A stretch of 64,000 nucleotides of DNA from Leucobacter chromiiresistens (GTDB taxonomy: Bacteria; Actinomycetota; Actinomycetes; Actinomycetales; Microbacteriaceae). The stretch is from assembly GCF_001477055.1 (NCBI RefSeq), contig NZ_LDRK01000028.1, forward strand, positions 1 through 64,000, written 5' to 3'. Numbering within the stretch: the first letter of the stretch is position 1; each line of letters starts with the position of its first letter. Below the pieces are notes generated by a model. The model worked only from the letters and a program-made list of their open reading frames with translations. It had not been told where the DNA came from and ran no database searches. The position numbers and the translations under genes were made by a program. Positions 1 through 9,846 of this stretch are shown one piece after another.

Positions 1-436
1 GGGGCTCGCGGGTCGCGCTCCGCGCCGCGAGATCGACGGTGACGTCGCCGAGCCGCACCACGGGCACCGCCTCGTCGCGCACCACGCGCCGGGCGAGCGC
101 GCGGATGCGGGCCAGCAGCTCCTCGATGGCGAACGGCTTCGTCACGTAGTCGTCGGCTCCCGCATCGAGCGCGTCGACCTTGTCCGCGGCGCCCGCGCGC
201 CCCGAGACGACCAGGATCGGGGCCTGCGACCACCCGCGGACGGCTTCGATCACCTCGATGCCGTTCAGCGCCGGCATTCCGAGGTCGAGCAGGAAGAGGT
301 CGGGCCGGTGGTCGATGGCGGCCGCGATGGCCTGTGCGCCGTCCGCAGCCACGAACACGTCGTACCCCTTCGCGGTGAGCGTGATGCGCAGTGCGCGGAG
401 AATCTGCGGGTCGTCGTCGGCGATGAGAATCTTCAT
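1..436 (-). CDS. kdpE: KdpE response regulator, C-terminus beyond window
   Basis: Response regulator partner of KdpD that activates kdp transcription when potassium is scarce or turgor drops. The visible N-terminal ~145 residues form a CheY-like receiver: start MKILIADDD with the acidic pair, phosphorylatable Asp in LFLLDLGMP, then GRAG and the conserved lysine in YVTKPF. The OmpR-type DNA-binding domain starts at the very edge and is mostly missing. The ATG (434-436) overlaps the kdpD stop codon as ATGA, so the two are translationally coupled. Family and role follow from order in the kdp operon and from the receiver motifs. Confidence 0.95.
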   Translation of the reverse strand, partial: MKILIADDDPQILRALRITLTAKGYDVFVAADGAQAIAAAIDHRPDLFLLDLGMPALNGIEVIEAVRGWSQAPILVVSGRAGAADKVDALDAGADDYVTKPFAIEELLARIRALARRVVRDEAVPVVRLGDVTVDLAARSATREP

Positions 437-3138
437 GGGCGGGGGCCTCCTGACGGTGCAGCATCGTGGGCGGGGGCGGAACCGGGCGCGCGGTCGGTCT
501 CCGGCGCGAGGGCGGATCCGAGTGCGGGATCAGCGACGGGCGCGGGTTCGGCTCCGCGTGCGATGGGCAGCGAGACGACCATGGTGAGCCCGCCCCCCGG
601 GGTGCCCTCGGGCAGCAGCGTGCCGTGCATCGAGTCGACGAAGCCGCGCGAGAGGGCGAGGCCGAGGCCGAGACCCGAGGTGTTGTCGGTGTCGCCGAGG
701 CGCTGGAACGGCACGAAGATGTCGTCGTACTTGTCTGCGGCGATGCCGGGCCCGTGGTCGATGATGCGGATCTCGAGGCGATCGGCGAACGTGCTCGTGG
801 TGACGGCGACCCGCTCCCCCGCGGCGGTGTAGCGCGACGCGTTCGCGAGCAGGTTCACGATGACGCGCTGCAGCAGCACCGAATCGGCCTGCACCGCCGT
901 GTCGCCGTGCTGCAGGGCGAGCGAGACCTCGTTCGGCCCCATGCCGAGCTCGTCGAGCGCCGGGGCGATCACGGCTTCGGGGTCGGTCGGGGCGACGCGG
1001 ACCGAGAGCGCCCCGGCCTGGATGCGCGTCACGTCGAGCAGGTCGGTGACGAGGGCGCCGAGCCCGTCGAGGCTCTCGGCGGCGGTGTCGAGGAGTTCGC
1101 GCCGGTCGTCCGCGCTCAGCGCGATGCCGGGGGCCCGCAGCCCGCCGATCGCGGCGGTCGCGGCGGCGAGCGGACGGCGCAGGTCGTGGCTGAGCGCCGA
1201 GAGCAGTGCGCCCCGCACCCGGTCCGAGGCGGCGATGGGCTCGATCTCGCGTGCGGTGCGCTCGAGGCGCCGGTGCTCGAGCGCGGCCGAGAGCTGGGAG
1301 CCGACGACGGTGAGGAGGCGGCGCTCGGAGGCCGCGAGCTCGGCGCCGGTGAGCTCGAGGGTCGCGTCCTCGCCGACGGCGATGTCGATGCACGCCGGAT
1401 CGGCTCCCGCCGGCACCGGCGCGGCGCCCTCGGCCGGCGCCTCGATCCCGGCTCCCGCGCCGGCTCCCGCGCCGGCGACCGCCCCGGCCCCGTCGGTCGC
1501 GGCCGGCGCCGCCGAATCGCCCGATGCGGCGAGCACGGCGCCGCCCGCGTCGACGAGCCGCACGGCGCTCAGCCCGAAGGCCTCGCGCGTGCGGTCGACG
1601 AGCGCCTGCAGCGCGTCGTCGCCGCGCAGCACGCTCCCCGCGATCGTCTGGATGAGCTCGGCCTCCGCGGCCGAGCGGCGAGCGGCGCGCGTGTACCGCG
1701 CGGCGCGGTCGACGATGACGCTGACGAGCACGGCGATGACCACGTACAGGGCGACGGCCAGCAGGTGCAGCGGTTCGTGGATGTGCACCGTGTGCAGCGG
1801 CTCGATGAAGAAGAAGTCGAGTGTGATCCCCGAGAGCACCGCGGCGAACAGGGCGGGCCAGAAGCCGCCGACGAGCGCGACGAGCACGACGAGCAGCTGA
1901 TAGCTGAGCACGTCGCTCGTGATCGAGTCGTCGCTGCGCAAGGAGGCGAGCAGCCAGGTGAGCAGCGGGCCGCCGACGAGCGCGAGCGCGAAGCCGAGCA
2001 GGCGGCGCCGCGCGGTGAGCGCCCCGGTGCGGCGCGGCAGGGCGAGCCGCCGGGCGCCCTCCGCGTGATTCACCATGTGCACGTCGATGTCGCCCGATTC
2101 GCGCACGACGGTCGCGCCGATCCCCGGGCCCGTGAGCGCGGCGACGAGGCGCCCGCGCCGGCTCGCGCCGAGCACGAGCTGGGTGGCGTTCACGGAGCGC
2201 GCGAATTCGACGAGCGCGGTCGGCACGTCCTCGCCGATGACCTGGTGGTAGCTGCCGCCGAGCTTCTCGACGAGCGCGCGCTGCTGCGCAAGTGCGGCGG
2301 GGTGCTCGGTGCGCAGCCCGTCCTGGTTCGACACGTGCACGGCCAGCAGCTCTCCGCCCGCCGAGCGCGCCGCGATCCGGGCCCCGCGTCGCAGCAGCGT
2401 CTCCCCCTCCGGCCCGCCGGTGAGCGCCACCACGACCCGCTCGCGCGCCTCCCAGGTGCTGCTGATGCCGTGCTCCGCTCGGTAGCCCTTGAGGGCCTGG
2501 TCGACCTCGTCGGCCAGCCACAGCAGTGCGAGCTCGCGGAGCGCGGTCAGGTTGCCGATGCGGAAGTAGTTGGAGAGGGCGGCGTCGATGCGCTCCGCGG
2601 GGTACACCGAGCCGCCCGAGAGGCGGTCGCGCAGGGCTTGCGGTGCGAGGTCGACGACCTCGATCTGGTCGGCGCCGCGCAGGAAGCGGTCGGGCACCGT
2701 CTCGCGCTGGGGGGCGCCGGTGATCTGCTCCACCACGTCGTTCAGCGACTCGATGTGCTGGATGTTGAGCGTCGAAATCACGTCGATGCCGTGGTCGAGC
2801 AGCACATCGACGTCCTGCCAGCGCTTCTCGTGGGCGCCGCCCGGCGCGTTGGTGTGGGCGAGCTCGTCGACGAGGGCCACCTCGGGTGCGCGTTCGAGCA
2901 CCGCTGCGAGGTCCATCTCCTCCAGCTGCACGCCGCGGTGCGTCACCCGGGTGCGGGCCACCTCGGGCAGCCCGGCGGCCATCGCCGCGGTCGCCTGCCG
3001 CCCGTGCGTCTCGACGAGGGCGATCACTACGTCGACGCCGTCGGCGCGCATGCGGCGGGCCTCCTCGAGCATGGCGAACGTCTTGCCGACTCCGGGGGCG
3101 GCGCCGAGCAGCACCCGGAGCCTCCCCCGTCTCGTCAT
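433..3138 (-). CDS. kdpD: KdpD potassium sensor histidine kinase
   Basis: Membrane sensor kinase of about 901 residues, the usual KdpD length. Domains in order: KdpD N-terminal domain with Walker A GAAPGVGKT near the start and VDELAHTN; a USP-like domain; four closely spaced membrane segments (DUF4118, about residues 380-470); a GAF-like region with an Ala/Gly-rich insert; HisKA with phospho-acceptor His in LSHDLRRPLA (about residue 648); and an HATPase domain with GLGLGLALS. The usual SHDLRTPLA reads SHDLRRPLA here. I chose the ATG at 3138 because GAGGAG lies 5 bases upstream; a GTG at 3144 overlaps the kdpC stop and is less well placed. It ends in an ATGA overlap with kdpE. Confidence 0.95.
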   Translation of the reverse strand: MTRRGRLRVLLGAAPGVGKTFAMLEEARRMRADGVDVVIALVETHGRQATAAMAAGLPEVARTRVTHRGVQLEEMDLAAVLERAPEVALVDELAHTNAPGGAHEKRWQDVDVLLDHGIDVISTLNIQHIESLNDVVEQITGAPQRETVPDRFLRGADQIEVVDLAPQALRDRLSGGSVYPAERIDAALSNYFRIGNLTALRELALLWLADEVDQALKGYRAEHGISSTWEARERVVVALTGGPEGETLLRRGARIAARSAGGELLAVHVSNQDGLRTEHPAALAQQRALVEKLGGSYHQVIGEDVPTALVEFARSVNATQLVLGASRRGRLVAALTGPGIGATVVRESGDIDVHMVNHAEGARRLALPRRTGALTARRRLLGFALALVGGPLLTWLLASLRSDDSITSDVLSYQLLVVLVALVGGFWPALFAAVLSGITLDFFFIEPLHTVHIHEPLHLLAVALYVVIAVLVSVIVDRAARYTRAARRSAAEAELIQTIAGSVLRGDDALQALVDRTREAFGLSAVRLVDAGGAVLAASGDSAAPAATDGAGAVAGAGAGAGAGIEAPAEGAAPVPAGADPACIDIAVGEDATLELTGAELAASERRLLTVVGSQLSAALEHRRLERTAREIEPIAASDRVRGALLSALSHDLRRPLAAATAAIGGLRAPGIALSADDRRELLDTAAESLDGLGALVTDLLDVTRIQAGALSVRVAPTDPEAVIAPALDELGMGPNEVSLALQHGDTAVQADSVLLQRVIVNLLANASRYTAAGERVAVTTSTFADRLEIRIIDHGPGIAADKYDDIFVPFQRLGDTDNTSGLGLGLALSRGFVDSMHGTLLPEGTPGGGLTMVVSLPIARGAEPAPVADPALGSALAPETDRAPGSAPAHDAAPSGGPRP

Positions 3139-3140
3139 CG

Positions 3141-3842
3141 TCACTCCTCGGTTTCGGCGGGCGCCGCGCCGGGCTGCCCGCTCCGCCCCGCGTCGAGCCC
3201 CGCTCCGGCGGCCTGCACCGGGTGCGTCGCGTCGAGCGCCACGTTGAGCTCCAGGATATTCACTCGCGGCTGTCCGAGGAATCCGAGGTCGGGGGCGCGC
3301 GTGTGCGCCGCGACGAGTTCGCGCACCTCGCCGACGTCGAGGCCCCGGGCCGCGGCCACGCGCTCGACCTGGATGCGGGCGTACGCCGGGCTGATGTGGG
3401 GGTCGAGCCCGGATGCGGAGGCGGTCACGGCGTCGGCGGGCACCGCAGACTCGGGCACGCCGTCGAACGCGGCGATGTCGGACCGCCGCTGCTCGATGGC
3501 GGCGACGAGGTCGGGGTTCTCGGGGCCGAGGTTCGACCCCGAGGATGCGGCTGCGTCGTAGCCGTCGCCCGCGGCCGACGGGCGCGGCTGGAAGTACTCG
3601 GGCAGGGGCGCGCCGTCGGCGTCGGCGAACGCCTGGCCGATGAGGGATGACCCGACGACGTCTCCGTCGGGCCCCGAGACGAGTGAGCCCGCGGCCTGCG
3701 CCGGTGCGACGAGGTGGGCGACGCCGGTGATGAGCAGCGGGTAGCCGATGCCGAGGACGAGGGTGCCGAGGGCCATGGCTCGGAGGGCGACTCCGATGGT
3801 GCGGAGCTGCGGGCGGCCCGCGGGCCGGGTGCGTGCGTGCAT
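3141..3842 (-). CDS. kdpC: KdpC potassium-transporting ATPase subunit C
   Basis: Small subunit of the KdpFABC potassium pump, thought to stabilise KdpA-KdpB and to raise the affinity for ATP. 233 residues with one N-terminal membrane helix after an Arg-rich start, then the typical periplasmic/external part: SLIGQAF, YFQPRPSAAG, GSNLGPENPDL, a DPHISPAYA motif and the terminal NILELNVALD. All are KdpC signatures. It is separated from kdpB by 70 bases, the only real gap inside the operon, and touches kdpD. The N-terminus is Arg-rich and the last ~25 residues are a low-complexity Ala/Gly tail. Confidence 0.95.
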   Translation of the reverse strand: MHARTRPAGRPQLRTIGVALRAMALGTLVLGIGYPLLITGVAHLVAPAQAAGSLVSGPDGDVVGSSLIGQAFADADGAPLPEYFQPRPSAAGDGYDAAASSGSNLGPENPDLVAAIEQRRSDIAAFDGVPESAVPADAVTASASGLDPHISPAYARIQVERVAAARGLDVGEVRELVAAHTRAPDLGFLGQPRVNILELNVALDATHPVQAAGAGLDAGRSGQPGAAPAETEE

Positions 3843-3912
3843 GTGAGACAGCTTTCTGTGCGTTGGGGAGGCGAGAATCGGGGGCGCGTGCTGCGGACGG
3901 AATCGCCGACGG

Positions 3913-6108
3913 TCAGAATCCGGGGATCAGCCGCACGGCCTGGTCGATGAGCCAGATGCCCGCGAACGGCGTGATGAGGCCGCCGAGCCCGTAGAGCGCG
4001 AGGTTGCGACCGAGGATCTGCGACGCGCCGCCCGCCCGGAAGCGGACGCCGCGCAGCGCGAGCGGGATGAGGAACACGATGACGATCGCGTTGAAGACGA
4101 TCGCCGAGAGCACCGCGGAGGCCGGCGAGTGCAGCCCCATGATGTTGAGCACCGCGAGCTGCGGGAACACTCCCATGAACATCGCCGGGATGATCGCGAA
4201 GTACTTCGCGATGTCGTTGGCGATCGAGAAGGTCGTGAGCGCGCCGCGCGTGATGAGGAGCTGCTTGCCGATGCGCACGATGTCGATGAGCTTCGACGGG
4301 TCGGAGTCGAGGTCGACCATGTTGCCGGCCTCCTTCGCGGCCGAGGTGCCGGTGTTCATCGCGACGCCCACGTCGGCCTGCGCGAGCGCCGGCGCGTCGT
4401 TCGTGCCGTCGCCCGTCATCGCGACGAGGTTGCCGCCCTCCTGCTCGCGGCGGATGTAGGCGAGCTTGTCCTCCGGCGTCGCCTCGGCGAGGAAGTCGTC
4501 GACTCCCGCCTCCTGCGCGATCGCGGCGGCGGTGAGCGGGTTGTCGCCCGTGATCATGACGGTCCGGATCCCCATGCCCCGCAGCTCCGCGAACTTCTCG
4601 GGGAGCCCCTCCTTGACGACATCCTTCAGGTGCACGACGCCGAGGATGCGCGCGGGCGCTCCGGGGCGGTGCTCGGCGACGACGAGCGGCGTGCCGCCGC
4701 TCTGCGAGACCTCGGCGACGCGCTGCTCGAGCTCGGCGCGCACCGCTGCGGGCAGCCCGGCGCGGTCGGCGCCGCGCGCTGCGAGCCCGGTCGCGGGCCC
4801 GGGCTCGGCGCCGTTCGCGCCGCCCGACGCTCCCACCGCCGCGACCTCTGCCCGCTCGGTCTGCTCCGCCTGCTCCACCTGGTCCACCCAGGCGGCGATC
4901 GCGGAACCCGCGCCCTTGCGGATGCGGGTGCCGTCGGGCAGGTCGAGGCCCGACATGCGGGTCTGCGCCGTGAACGGCACGATCTCGCCGGCAGGGCGCC
5001 GGTCGAACCGGTGCCCCTCCGCCTCGGCGAGCTCGACGATCGACACGCCCTCCGGCGTGGGGTCGGCGAGCGACGAGAGGGCCGCCGCCTCGACGAGCTC
5101 CTGCTCGCGCACGCCGTCGAGCCGCAGGAACGCGCTCGCGCGACGGTTGCCGTAGGTGATGGTGCCCGTCTTGTCGAGCAGCAGCGTCGTCACGTCGCCG
5201 GCGGCCTCGACCGCGCGGCCCGACATCGCGAGCACGTTGCGCTGCACGAGCCGATCCATGCCCGCGATGCCGATCGCGCTGAGCAGCGCGCCGATCGTCG
5301 TCGGAATGAGGCAGACCAGCAGTGCGGCGAGCACCGTCACGCTGACGGGCGCCGCGGCGTAGCTCGCGATGGGGTTCAGGGTGAGCGCCACGACCACGAA
5401 GATGATCGACAGGCTCGCGAGCAGAATGTTCAGCGCGATCTCGTTCGGCGTCTTCTGGCGCGCGGCGCCCTCGACCAGCGCGATCATGCGGTCGACGAAG
5501 GTCTCGCCCGGCATCGAGGTGATGCGCACCACGATGCGGTCGGAGAGCACGCGCGTGCCGCCGGTCACCGCCGAGCGGTCGCCGCCCGACTCGCGCACCA
5601 CCGGGGCGGATTCGCCGGTGATCGCCGACTCGTCGACGGAGGCGATGCCCCAGACGATGTCGCCGTCGCCGGGGATCAGCTCCCCCGCCCGCACCACCAC
5701 GTGGTCGCCGAGGCGCAGGTCGGAGGAGGCGACCGGTTCGAGCGCCGCGCGATCCGCCGCGGCGTCCGTCTCCGCGTCGTAGCCCGCGACGCGCTGCGCC
5801 GTCGTGGCCGCGCGGGTCTGCCGCAGCGAGTCGGCCTGCGCCTTGCCGCGCCCCTCGGCCACCGACTCGGCGAGGTTCGCGAACAGCACGGTCACCCACA
5901 GCCAGACGGCGATGGCCCAGGTGAAGGAGGCGGGCACGGGCGAGCCGCCCGAGTCTGCCGGGCCGCCGACGAAGGGCTCCGCGACGGCGAGCACGGTGGT
6001 GAGGGCGGCCCCGACCCAGACGATGAACATCACCGGGTTGCGCCACTGCCGACGCGGGTCGAGTTTGCGGAGAGCGCCGGGGAGTGCGGCGCGCAGCATG
6101 GAGATCAT
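3913..6108 (-). CDS. kdpB: KdpB potassium-transporting P-type ATPase subunit B
   Basis: Catalytic P-type ATPase subunit that hydrolyses ATP to drive high-affinity potassium uptake through KdpA. Visible signatures: actuator motif [20 protein letters not shown], phosphorylation site DKTGTITYG with the Asp near residue 310, and hinge [20 protein letters not shown]. At 731 residues it is longer than most KdpB (usually close to 680-700). The excess is an Ala/Glu/Gly-rich insert of roughly 45 residues in the nucleotide-binding domain (from [17 protein letters not shown] onward). The start overlaps the kdpA stop as ATGA. The insert looks like a surface loop and need not affect catalysis. Confidence 0.96.
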   Translation of the reverse strand: MISMLRAALPGALRKLDPRRQWRNPVMFIVWVGAALTTVLAVAEPFVGGPADSGGSPVPASFTWAIAVWLWVTVLFANLAESVAEGRGKAQADSLRQTRAATTAQRVAGYDAETDAAADRAALEPVASSDLRLGDHVVVRAGELIPGDGDIVWGIASVDESAITGESAPVVRESGGDRSAVTGGTRVLSDRIVVRITSMPGETFVDRMIALVEGAARQKTPNEIALNILLASLSIIFVVVALTLNPIASYAAAPVSVTVLAALLVCLIPTTIGALLSAIGIAGMDRLVQRNVLAMSGRAVEAAGDVTTLLLDKTGTITYGNRRASAFLRLDGVREQELVEAAALSSLADPTPEGVSIVELAEAEGHRFDRRPAGEIVPFTAQTRMSGLDLPDGTRIRKGAGSAIAAWVDQVEQAEQTERAEVAAVGASGGANGAEPGPATGLAARGADRAGLPAAVRAELEQRVAEVSQSGGTPLVVAEHRPGAPARILGVVHLKDVVKEGLPEKFAELRGMGIRTVMITGDNPLTAAAIAQEAGVDDFLAEATPEDKLAYIRREQEGGNLVAMTGDGTNDAPALAQADVGVAMNTGTSAAKEAGNMVDLDSDPSKLIDIVRIGKQLLITRGALTTFSIANDIAKYFAIIPAMFMGVFPQLAVLNIMGLHSPASAVLSAIVFNAIVIVFLIPLALRGVRFRAGGASQILGRNLALYGLGGLITPFAGIWLIDQAVRLIPGF

Positions 6109-7790
6109 GACATCAGCCCTTCAGCCAGGGGACCCAGCGCGAGAACGGGGAAGAATGTGAGAGCGGTGACGAGGAGCGTCACCGCGGTGAGCATGCCGAC
6201 GAACAGCGGCCGGTGGGTGGGCAGCGTGCCCGCCGTGGTGGGCACGCGATCCTGCGCCGCGAGCGAGCCCGCGAGGGCGAGCACGAGCACGATGGGCACG
6301 AACCGGCCGAGCAGCATCGCGACTCCGAGCGCGATGTTCATCCACGGCGTGTTCGCCGTGAGGCCGGCGAATGCCGAGCCGTTGTTGTTCGCGGCCGAGG
6401 TGAACGCGTAGAGCACCTCGGAGAGGCCGTGCGATCCGGGGTTCCAGATCGAGGTCGCCATCACCTCGTCGCGCACGCCCGGCACCGCGAAGCTGAGCGC
6501 CGTGCCGGCGAGCACGAGCGTCGGGGCGATGAGGATGTACAGCGCGCCGAGCGTGATCTCGCGGGTGCCGATTTTCTTCCCGAGGTATTCGGGGGTGCGC
6601 CCGATGAGGAGGCCCGCGATGAAGACCGCGATGATCGCGAGCACCAGTACCGCGTAGAGCCCCGATCCGACGCCGCCCGGCGACACCTCGCCGAGCATCA
6701 TGTTCAGCATCGGCAGCATGCCGCCGAGCGCGGTGTACGAGTCGTGCATCGAGTTCACGGCGCCCGTCGACGTGCCCGTGCTCGTCGTCGCGAAGAGCGT
6801 CGACCCGACGATGCCGAAGCGCCACTCCTTGCCCTCGAGCGCGCCGCCCGCCAGCTCGGGCGCCGTGCCACGGCCCGCGCTCTCGACCGCGGTGAGCAGG
6901 GCGAACGAGGCGGCGTAGAGGATCGCCATGACGCTCACGATCGCGAGGCCCTGCCGGGTGTCGCCGATGATGCGGCCGAAGGCGCGGGGCAGGCTGAACG
7001 GGATCAGCAGCATGAGCACCACCTGCACCAGGCTCGTCCACGGCGTCGGGTTCTCGAAGGGGTGCGCCGAGTTGGCGTTGAAGAAGCCGCCGCCGTTCGT
7101 GCCGAGCAGCTTGATGGCCTCCTGCGACGCCACCGGCCCGCCCGGAATGCTCTGCGCGGCGCCGCTCAGCGTCGTCACGTCGGTGAACCCGGCGAAGTTC
7201 TGCACCACGCCGCCGAGCGCCAGCACGACGGCGGCGACTGTTGCGAGCGGCACGAGCACGCGGACCGTGCCGCGCGTCAGGTCGACCCAGAAGTTGCCGA
7301 TCGTGCCCGAGCGGCGGGCCGCGAAGCCGCGCACCAGCGCGATCGCGACCGCCATGCCGACTGCCGCCGACACGAAGTTCTGCACGGCGAGGCCGGCGAT
7401 CTGCACCGTGTACCCGAGGGTCTGCTCGGGCGAGTACGACTGCCAGTTCGTGTTCGTGACGAACGACACCGCCGTGTTGAACGAGAGGTGCTCGGACGGG
7501 GCCGGGAGCCCGAGCGCGTAGGGCAGCCACGGCTGGAGGCGCTGCAGGGCGTACACGATGAGCACGCCGACGGCGGAGATGATGAGCACGCCCCGCAGGT
7601 ACGAGCGCCACGTCTGCTCGGCGCCCTCGTCGACGCCGATCGCCCGGTAGACGACGCGCTCGACGCGCCAGTGCTTCGGCGAGGTGTACGACCAGGCAAG
7701 GTAGTCGCCGAACGGCCGGTACAGCACCACGAGCACGAGCGCGACGGTCGCGATCGAGGCGAGCGCGGCCAGGGCGGTCGACCCGGCCAT
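6105..7790 (-). CDS. kdpA: KdpA potassium-transporting ATPase subunit A
   Basis: Channel-like subunit that binds and moves potassium in the KdpFABC complex; it belongs to the superfamily of potassium transporters. 561 residues, family-typical, with about ten hydrophobic segments. The selectivity-filter-like loop [18 protein letters not shown] and the conserved [24 protein letters not shown] and [10 protein letters not shown] motifs are all present. The ATG at 7790 shares a base with the kdpF stop codon (TGATG), so translation is probably coupled to kdpF. Confidence 0.96.
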   Translation of the reverse strand: MAGSTALAALASIATVALVLVVLYRPFGDYLAWSYTSPKHWRVERVVYRAIGVDEGAEQTWRSYLRGVLIISAVGVLIVYALQRLQPWLPYALGLPAPSEHLSFNTAVSFVTNTNWQSYSPEQTLGYTVQIAGLAVQNFVSAAVGMAVAIALVRGFAARRSGTIGNFWVDLTRGTVRVLVPLATVAAVVLALGGVVQNFAGFTDVTTLSGAAQSIPGGPVASQEAIKLLGTNGGGFFNANSAHPFENPTPWTSLVQVVLMLLIPFSLPRAFGRIIGDTRQGLAIVSVMAILYAASFALLTAVESAGRGTAPELAGGALEGKEWRFGIVGSTLFATTSTGTSTGAVNSMHDSYTALGGMLPMLNMMLGEVSPGGVGSGLYAVLVLAIIAVFIAGLLIGRTPEYLGKKIGTREITLGALYILIAPTLVLAGTALSFAVPGVRDEVMATSIWNPGSHGLSEVLYAFTSAANNNGSAFAGLTANTPWMNIALGVAMLLGRFVPIVLVLALAGSLAAQDRVPTTAGTLPTHRPLFVGMLTAVTLLVTALTFFPVLALGPLAEGLMS

Positions 7791-7879
7791 CAGAATCGCT
7801 CCGGTTTCAGGAGCGCGACGACGAGGTAGGCGAGTGCCCCGACGGCGAGGAGTGCGGCGAGCGCTTCGAAGACGATCAC
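7790..7879 (-). CDS. kdpF: KdpF small subunit (29 residues)
   Basis: Single-helix subunit that stabilises the Kdp complex. The 29-residue product begins at GTG (7877-7879), has one hydrophobic helix of ~20 residues and ends LKPERF, matching the family's usual C-terminal pattern (helix followed by a short P/A-E-x-F tail). The stop codon overlaps the kdpA ATG. Its own GTG overlaps the stop of a second microgene upstream, giving a chain of coupled starts. Position directly before kdpA and the C-terminal signature support the call. Confidence 0.85.
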   Translation of the reverse strand: MIVFEALAALLAVGALAYLVVALLKPERF

Positions 7880-7959
7880 AGCCGTTCCACCCCCTTGGCC
7901 AGCACGCCGATGAGGGCGAACACGGCGATCACGCCCAGCACGGTGATCAGATCCAGCAC
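7876..7959 (-). CDS. 27-residue membrane microprotein upstream of kdpF
   Basis: An open frame starting at GTG (7957-7959) preceded by GGAG about six bases upstream. It encodes a single hydrophobic helix (start [18 protein letters not shown]) ending in AKGVERL. The stop is in GTGA overlap with kdpF, so it is the first gene of the kdp transcript. It resembles KdpF in size and topology but lacks the P-E-x-F tail. It could be a second KdpF-like helix, a regulator of the pump, or a translational leader. Family assignment is inference; the reading frame, SD site and overlap are seen directly. Confidence 0.6.
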   Translation of the reverse strand: MLDLITVLGVIAVFALIGVLAKGVERL

Positions 7960-8140
7960 GGGATCTCCATTCGAGATGCGCCGACCGCCGCAGCGGCCGG
8001 GGGCCCGTCCCTCGGGCTCACCTCCCGATCGAACACCCGGCCGGCCCGCTGCTCGGCGATCCTCACGGAATCCATACGGCCCCGCTGCGATTGCTCACGC
8101 AACGCTCACACCGCCGCGCGCTGAGCGCTCCGGGCGCGCG

Positions 8141-8731
8141 CTACTCCGGCGGTGCGACGATGCCGTGCATCAGGTGCGCGACGATGCCGCGGAGGCGCTC
8201 CTCGCTGTGCACGGTGCCGGTGAGCGCCGCGTACGCGGTGATCGCGATGAGGTGGTCGGCGATCAGGATCGCGTCGACTCCGTCGCGCAGCTCCCCGCGC
8301 GCGGCTGCGCGATCGATGCGCCGCTGCACCCACTCGCGGATGGGCGCGGCCAGGCGCTCGTTGAGCGCCGCGCCGATCTCCGGGTCGGCGGCGGTGACGG
8401 CGATCAGGGCGCGGGCCACGCCGAGCCCCTCGGCGCGCTGGAGCTGCCGCGTGGACTCGGCGAGCCAGGCGAGCAGGTCGGCCGCGAGGTCGGGCGCCGT
8501 GTCGCCGGTGTCGTGCGGCAGGGGAAGGTGGGCGGGCGGCGCGCCCTCGACGAGCGCCTCCCCGAGGATCGCGGCCTTGTTCGGCCACCACCGGTAGATC
8601 GTCTGCTTCGAGACGCCGGCGTCCGCCGCCAGCCGCTCGATGGTGAGCGGCTCGTACCCCTCTCCCGTCACCGCGCGGCGCATCGACGCCAGCACGGCCC
8701 GTCGGGCGGTTTCGCTTCGCGGTCTCGGCAC
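8141..8731 (-). CDS. TetR-family transcriptional regulator
   Basis: Ligand-responsive repressor of ~196 residues. The N-terminal helix-turn-helix is clear (LTIERLAADAGVSKQTIYRWW, then PNKAAIL, the normal TetR pattern). The C-terminal part is a helical ligand domain with no recognisable ligand signature. Start: GTG at 8731 places the HTH at the usual distance from the N-terminus. An ATG at 8764 and a GTG at 8774-8776 are in-frame alternatives; none has a good SD site. It is divergent from the dehydrogenase that starts at 8836, so autoregulation and control of that gene from the shared ~100-bp region is the simplest reading. Confidence 0.85.
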   Translation of the reverse strand: MPRPRSETARRAVLASMRRAVTGEGYEPLTIERLAADAGVSKQTIYRWWPNKAAILGEALVEGAPPAHLPLPHDTGDTAPDLAADLLAWLAESTRQLQRAEGLGVARALIAVTAADPEIGAALNERLAAPIREWVQRRIDRAAARGELRDGVDAILIADHLIAITAYAALTGTVHSEERLRGIVAHLMHGIVAPPE

Positions 8732-8835
8732 GGATTCAGGGTACTCGGGTGTAGCCTGATGCATAAGTGGACGCACCGTTGCGAAACGCGATTCGCCCCG
8801 GTTCCGACGCGCCCGCGCTCAGCGAAGGAGACATC

Positions 8836-9837
8836 ATGGCACTCACGGCTCGATCCAGCATCGGCGACTGGCTCGCAGACCCCGTCGGCGGCGAACTCGT
8901 GCGCGGGCTGCTCGCGCAGTCCGGCGCCGACCCAGCATCGCTCACCCCCGTGCTCGGGCTCCCGCTGCAGCAGCTTGTCACCCTCAGCCAGGGTGCGATG
9001 CCCCAGTCGGTCGTCGACGACCTCGTGCGCGCGGCGAACGGCGGCGAGCTGCCCGAAGCCGCCGAGGAGACGGGGTGGACGGAGCGCATCACCCCCGGCC
9101 GCTTCGCGGGGAGGACGATCATCGTGACGGGCGCCGCGTCGGGCATCGGGCGCGCGACCGCGTCGCGCATCGCGCGCGAGGGCGGCCGCGTCGTCGCCTG
9201 CGACATCGCGGCCGAGAAGCTGGAGGCGCTCGCCGCCGAGCTGCCCGACGCCGACATCGTCGCCGTCTCAGGCGACCTCACCCGGCAGGATGCGATCGAT
9301 CGCGTGATCGCCGCAGCCGGCGACCGGATCGACGGGCTCGCGAACGTCGCCGGCGTCAATGACGACTTCTCGCCCGCGGGCGAGACGCCCGACGCCGTCT
9401 GGGACCGGGTGATCGCCATCAACCTCACCGCGCCGTTCAAGCTGATGCGCGCCGTGCTGCCCGCGATGGAGGCGGCGGGGCGCGGAGCCATCCTAAACGT
9501 CGCGAGCGAGGCCGCGCTGCGCGGCAACGCATCGGGCAACGCCTACACCGCCAGCAAGCACGGCATCGTGGGCGTCACGAAGTCGGCGGCCTTCATGTAC
9601 GGGGCGCGAGGGATCCGGGTGAATGCGGTCGCCCCCGGCGGCGTCGCCACGGGCATTCCGATGCCGCCGAACATGTCGGAGGCCGGGTCTGCGAGGCTCG
9701 CCCCGTTCCAGCAGTCGATCCCGACGATCGCGACGGCCGAGCACCTCGCCGCATCGATCACGTTCCTGCTCTCGGACGACGCGGTCAACATCAACGGCGC
9801 GATTCTCGCGTCTGACGGCGGGTGGTCGGTGCAGTAG
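8836..9837 (+). CDS. SDR-family oxidoreductase with N-terminal helical extension
   Basis: Short-chain dehydrogenase/reductase of 333 residues. Cofactor loop TGAASGIG at residues 98-105, NVAG at about 170, catalytic Ser near 224 and the Y237-x3-K241 pair in YTASKHG. The classical SDR fold (~250 residues) starts near residue 90. The first ~80 residues are an added helical segment (SIGDWLADPVGGELVRGLL) that resembles short stability segments seen at the ends of some actinobacterial glycosidases; that resemblance is from memory. Start: ATG at 8836 with GAAGGAG five bases upstream; an earlier in-frame ATG at 8767 has no SD. Substrate unknown. Probably controlled by the divergent TetR. Confidence 0.88.
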   Translation: MALTARSSIGDWLADPVGGELVRGLLAQSGADPASLTPVLGLPLQQLVTLSQGAMPQSVVDDLVRAANGGELPEAAEETGWTERITPGRFAGRTIIVTGAASGIGRATASRIAREGGRVVACDIAAEKLEALAAELPDADIVAVSGDLTRQDAIDRVIAAAGDRIDGLANVAGVNDDFSPAGETPDAVWDRVIAINLTAPFKLMRAVLPAMEAAGRGAILNVASEAALRGNASGNAYTASKHGIVGVTKSAAFMYGARGIRVNAVAPGGVATGIPMPPNMSEAGSARLAPFQQSIPTIATAEHLAASITFLLSDDAVNINGAILASDGGWSVQ

Positions 9838-9846
9838 GGGAGCTGC

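Noticed and set aside
466-3561. 1031-codon plus-strand frame across kdpD/kdpC
   Set aside because: Composition of a GC-rich antisense shadow; kdpD and kdpC motifs lie on the other strand.
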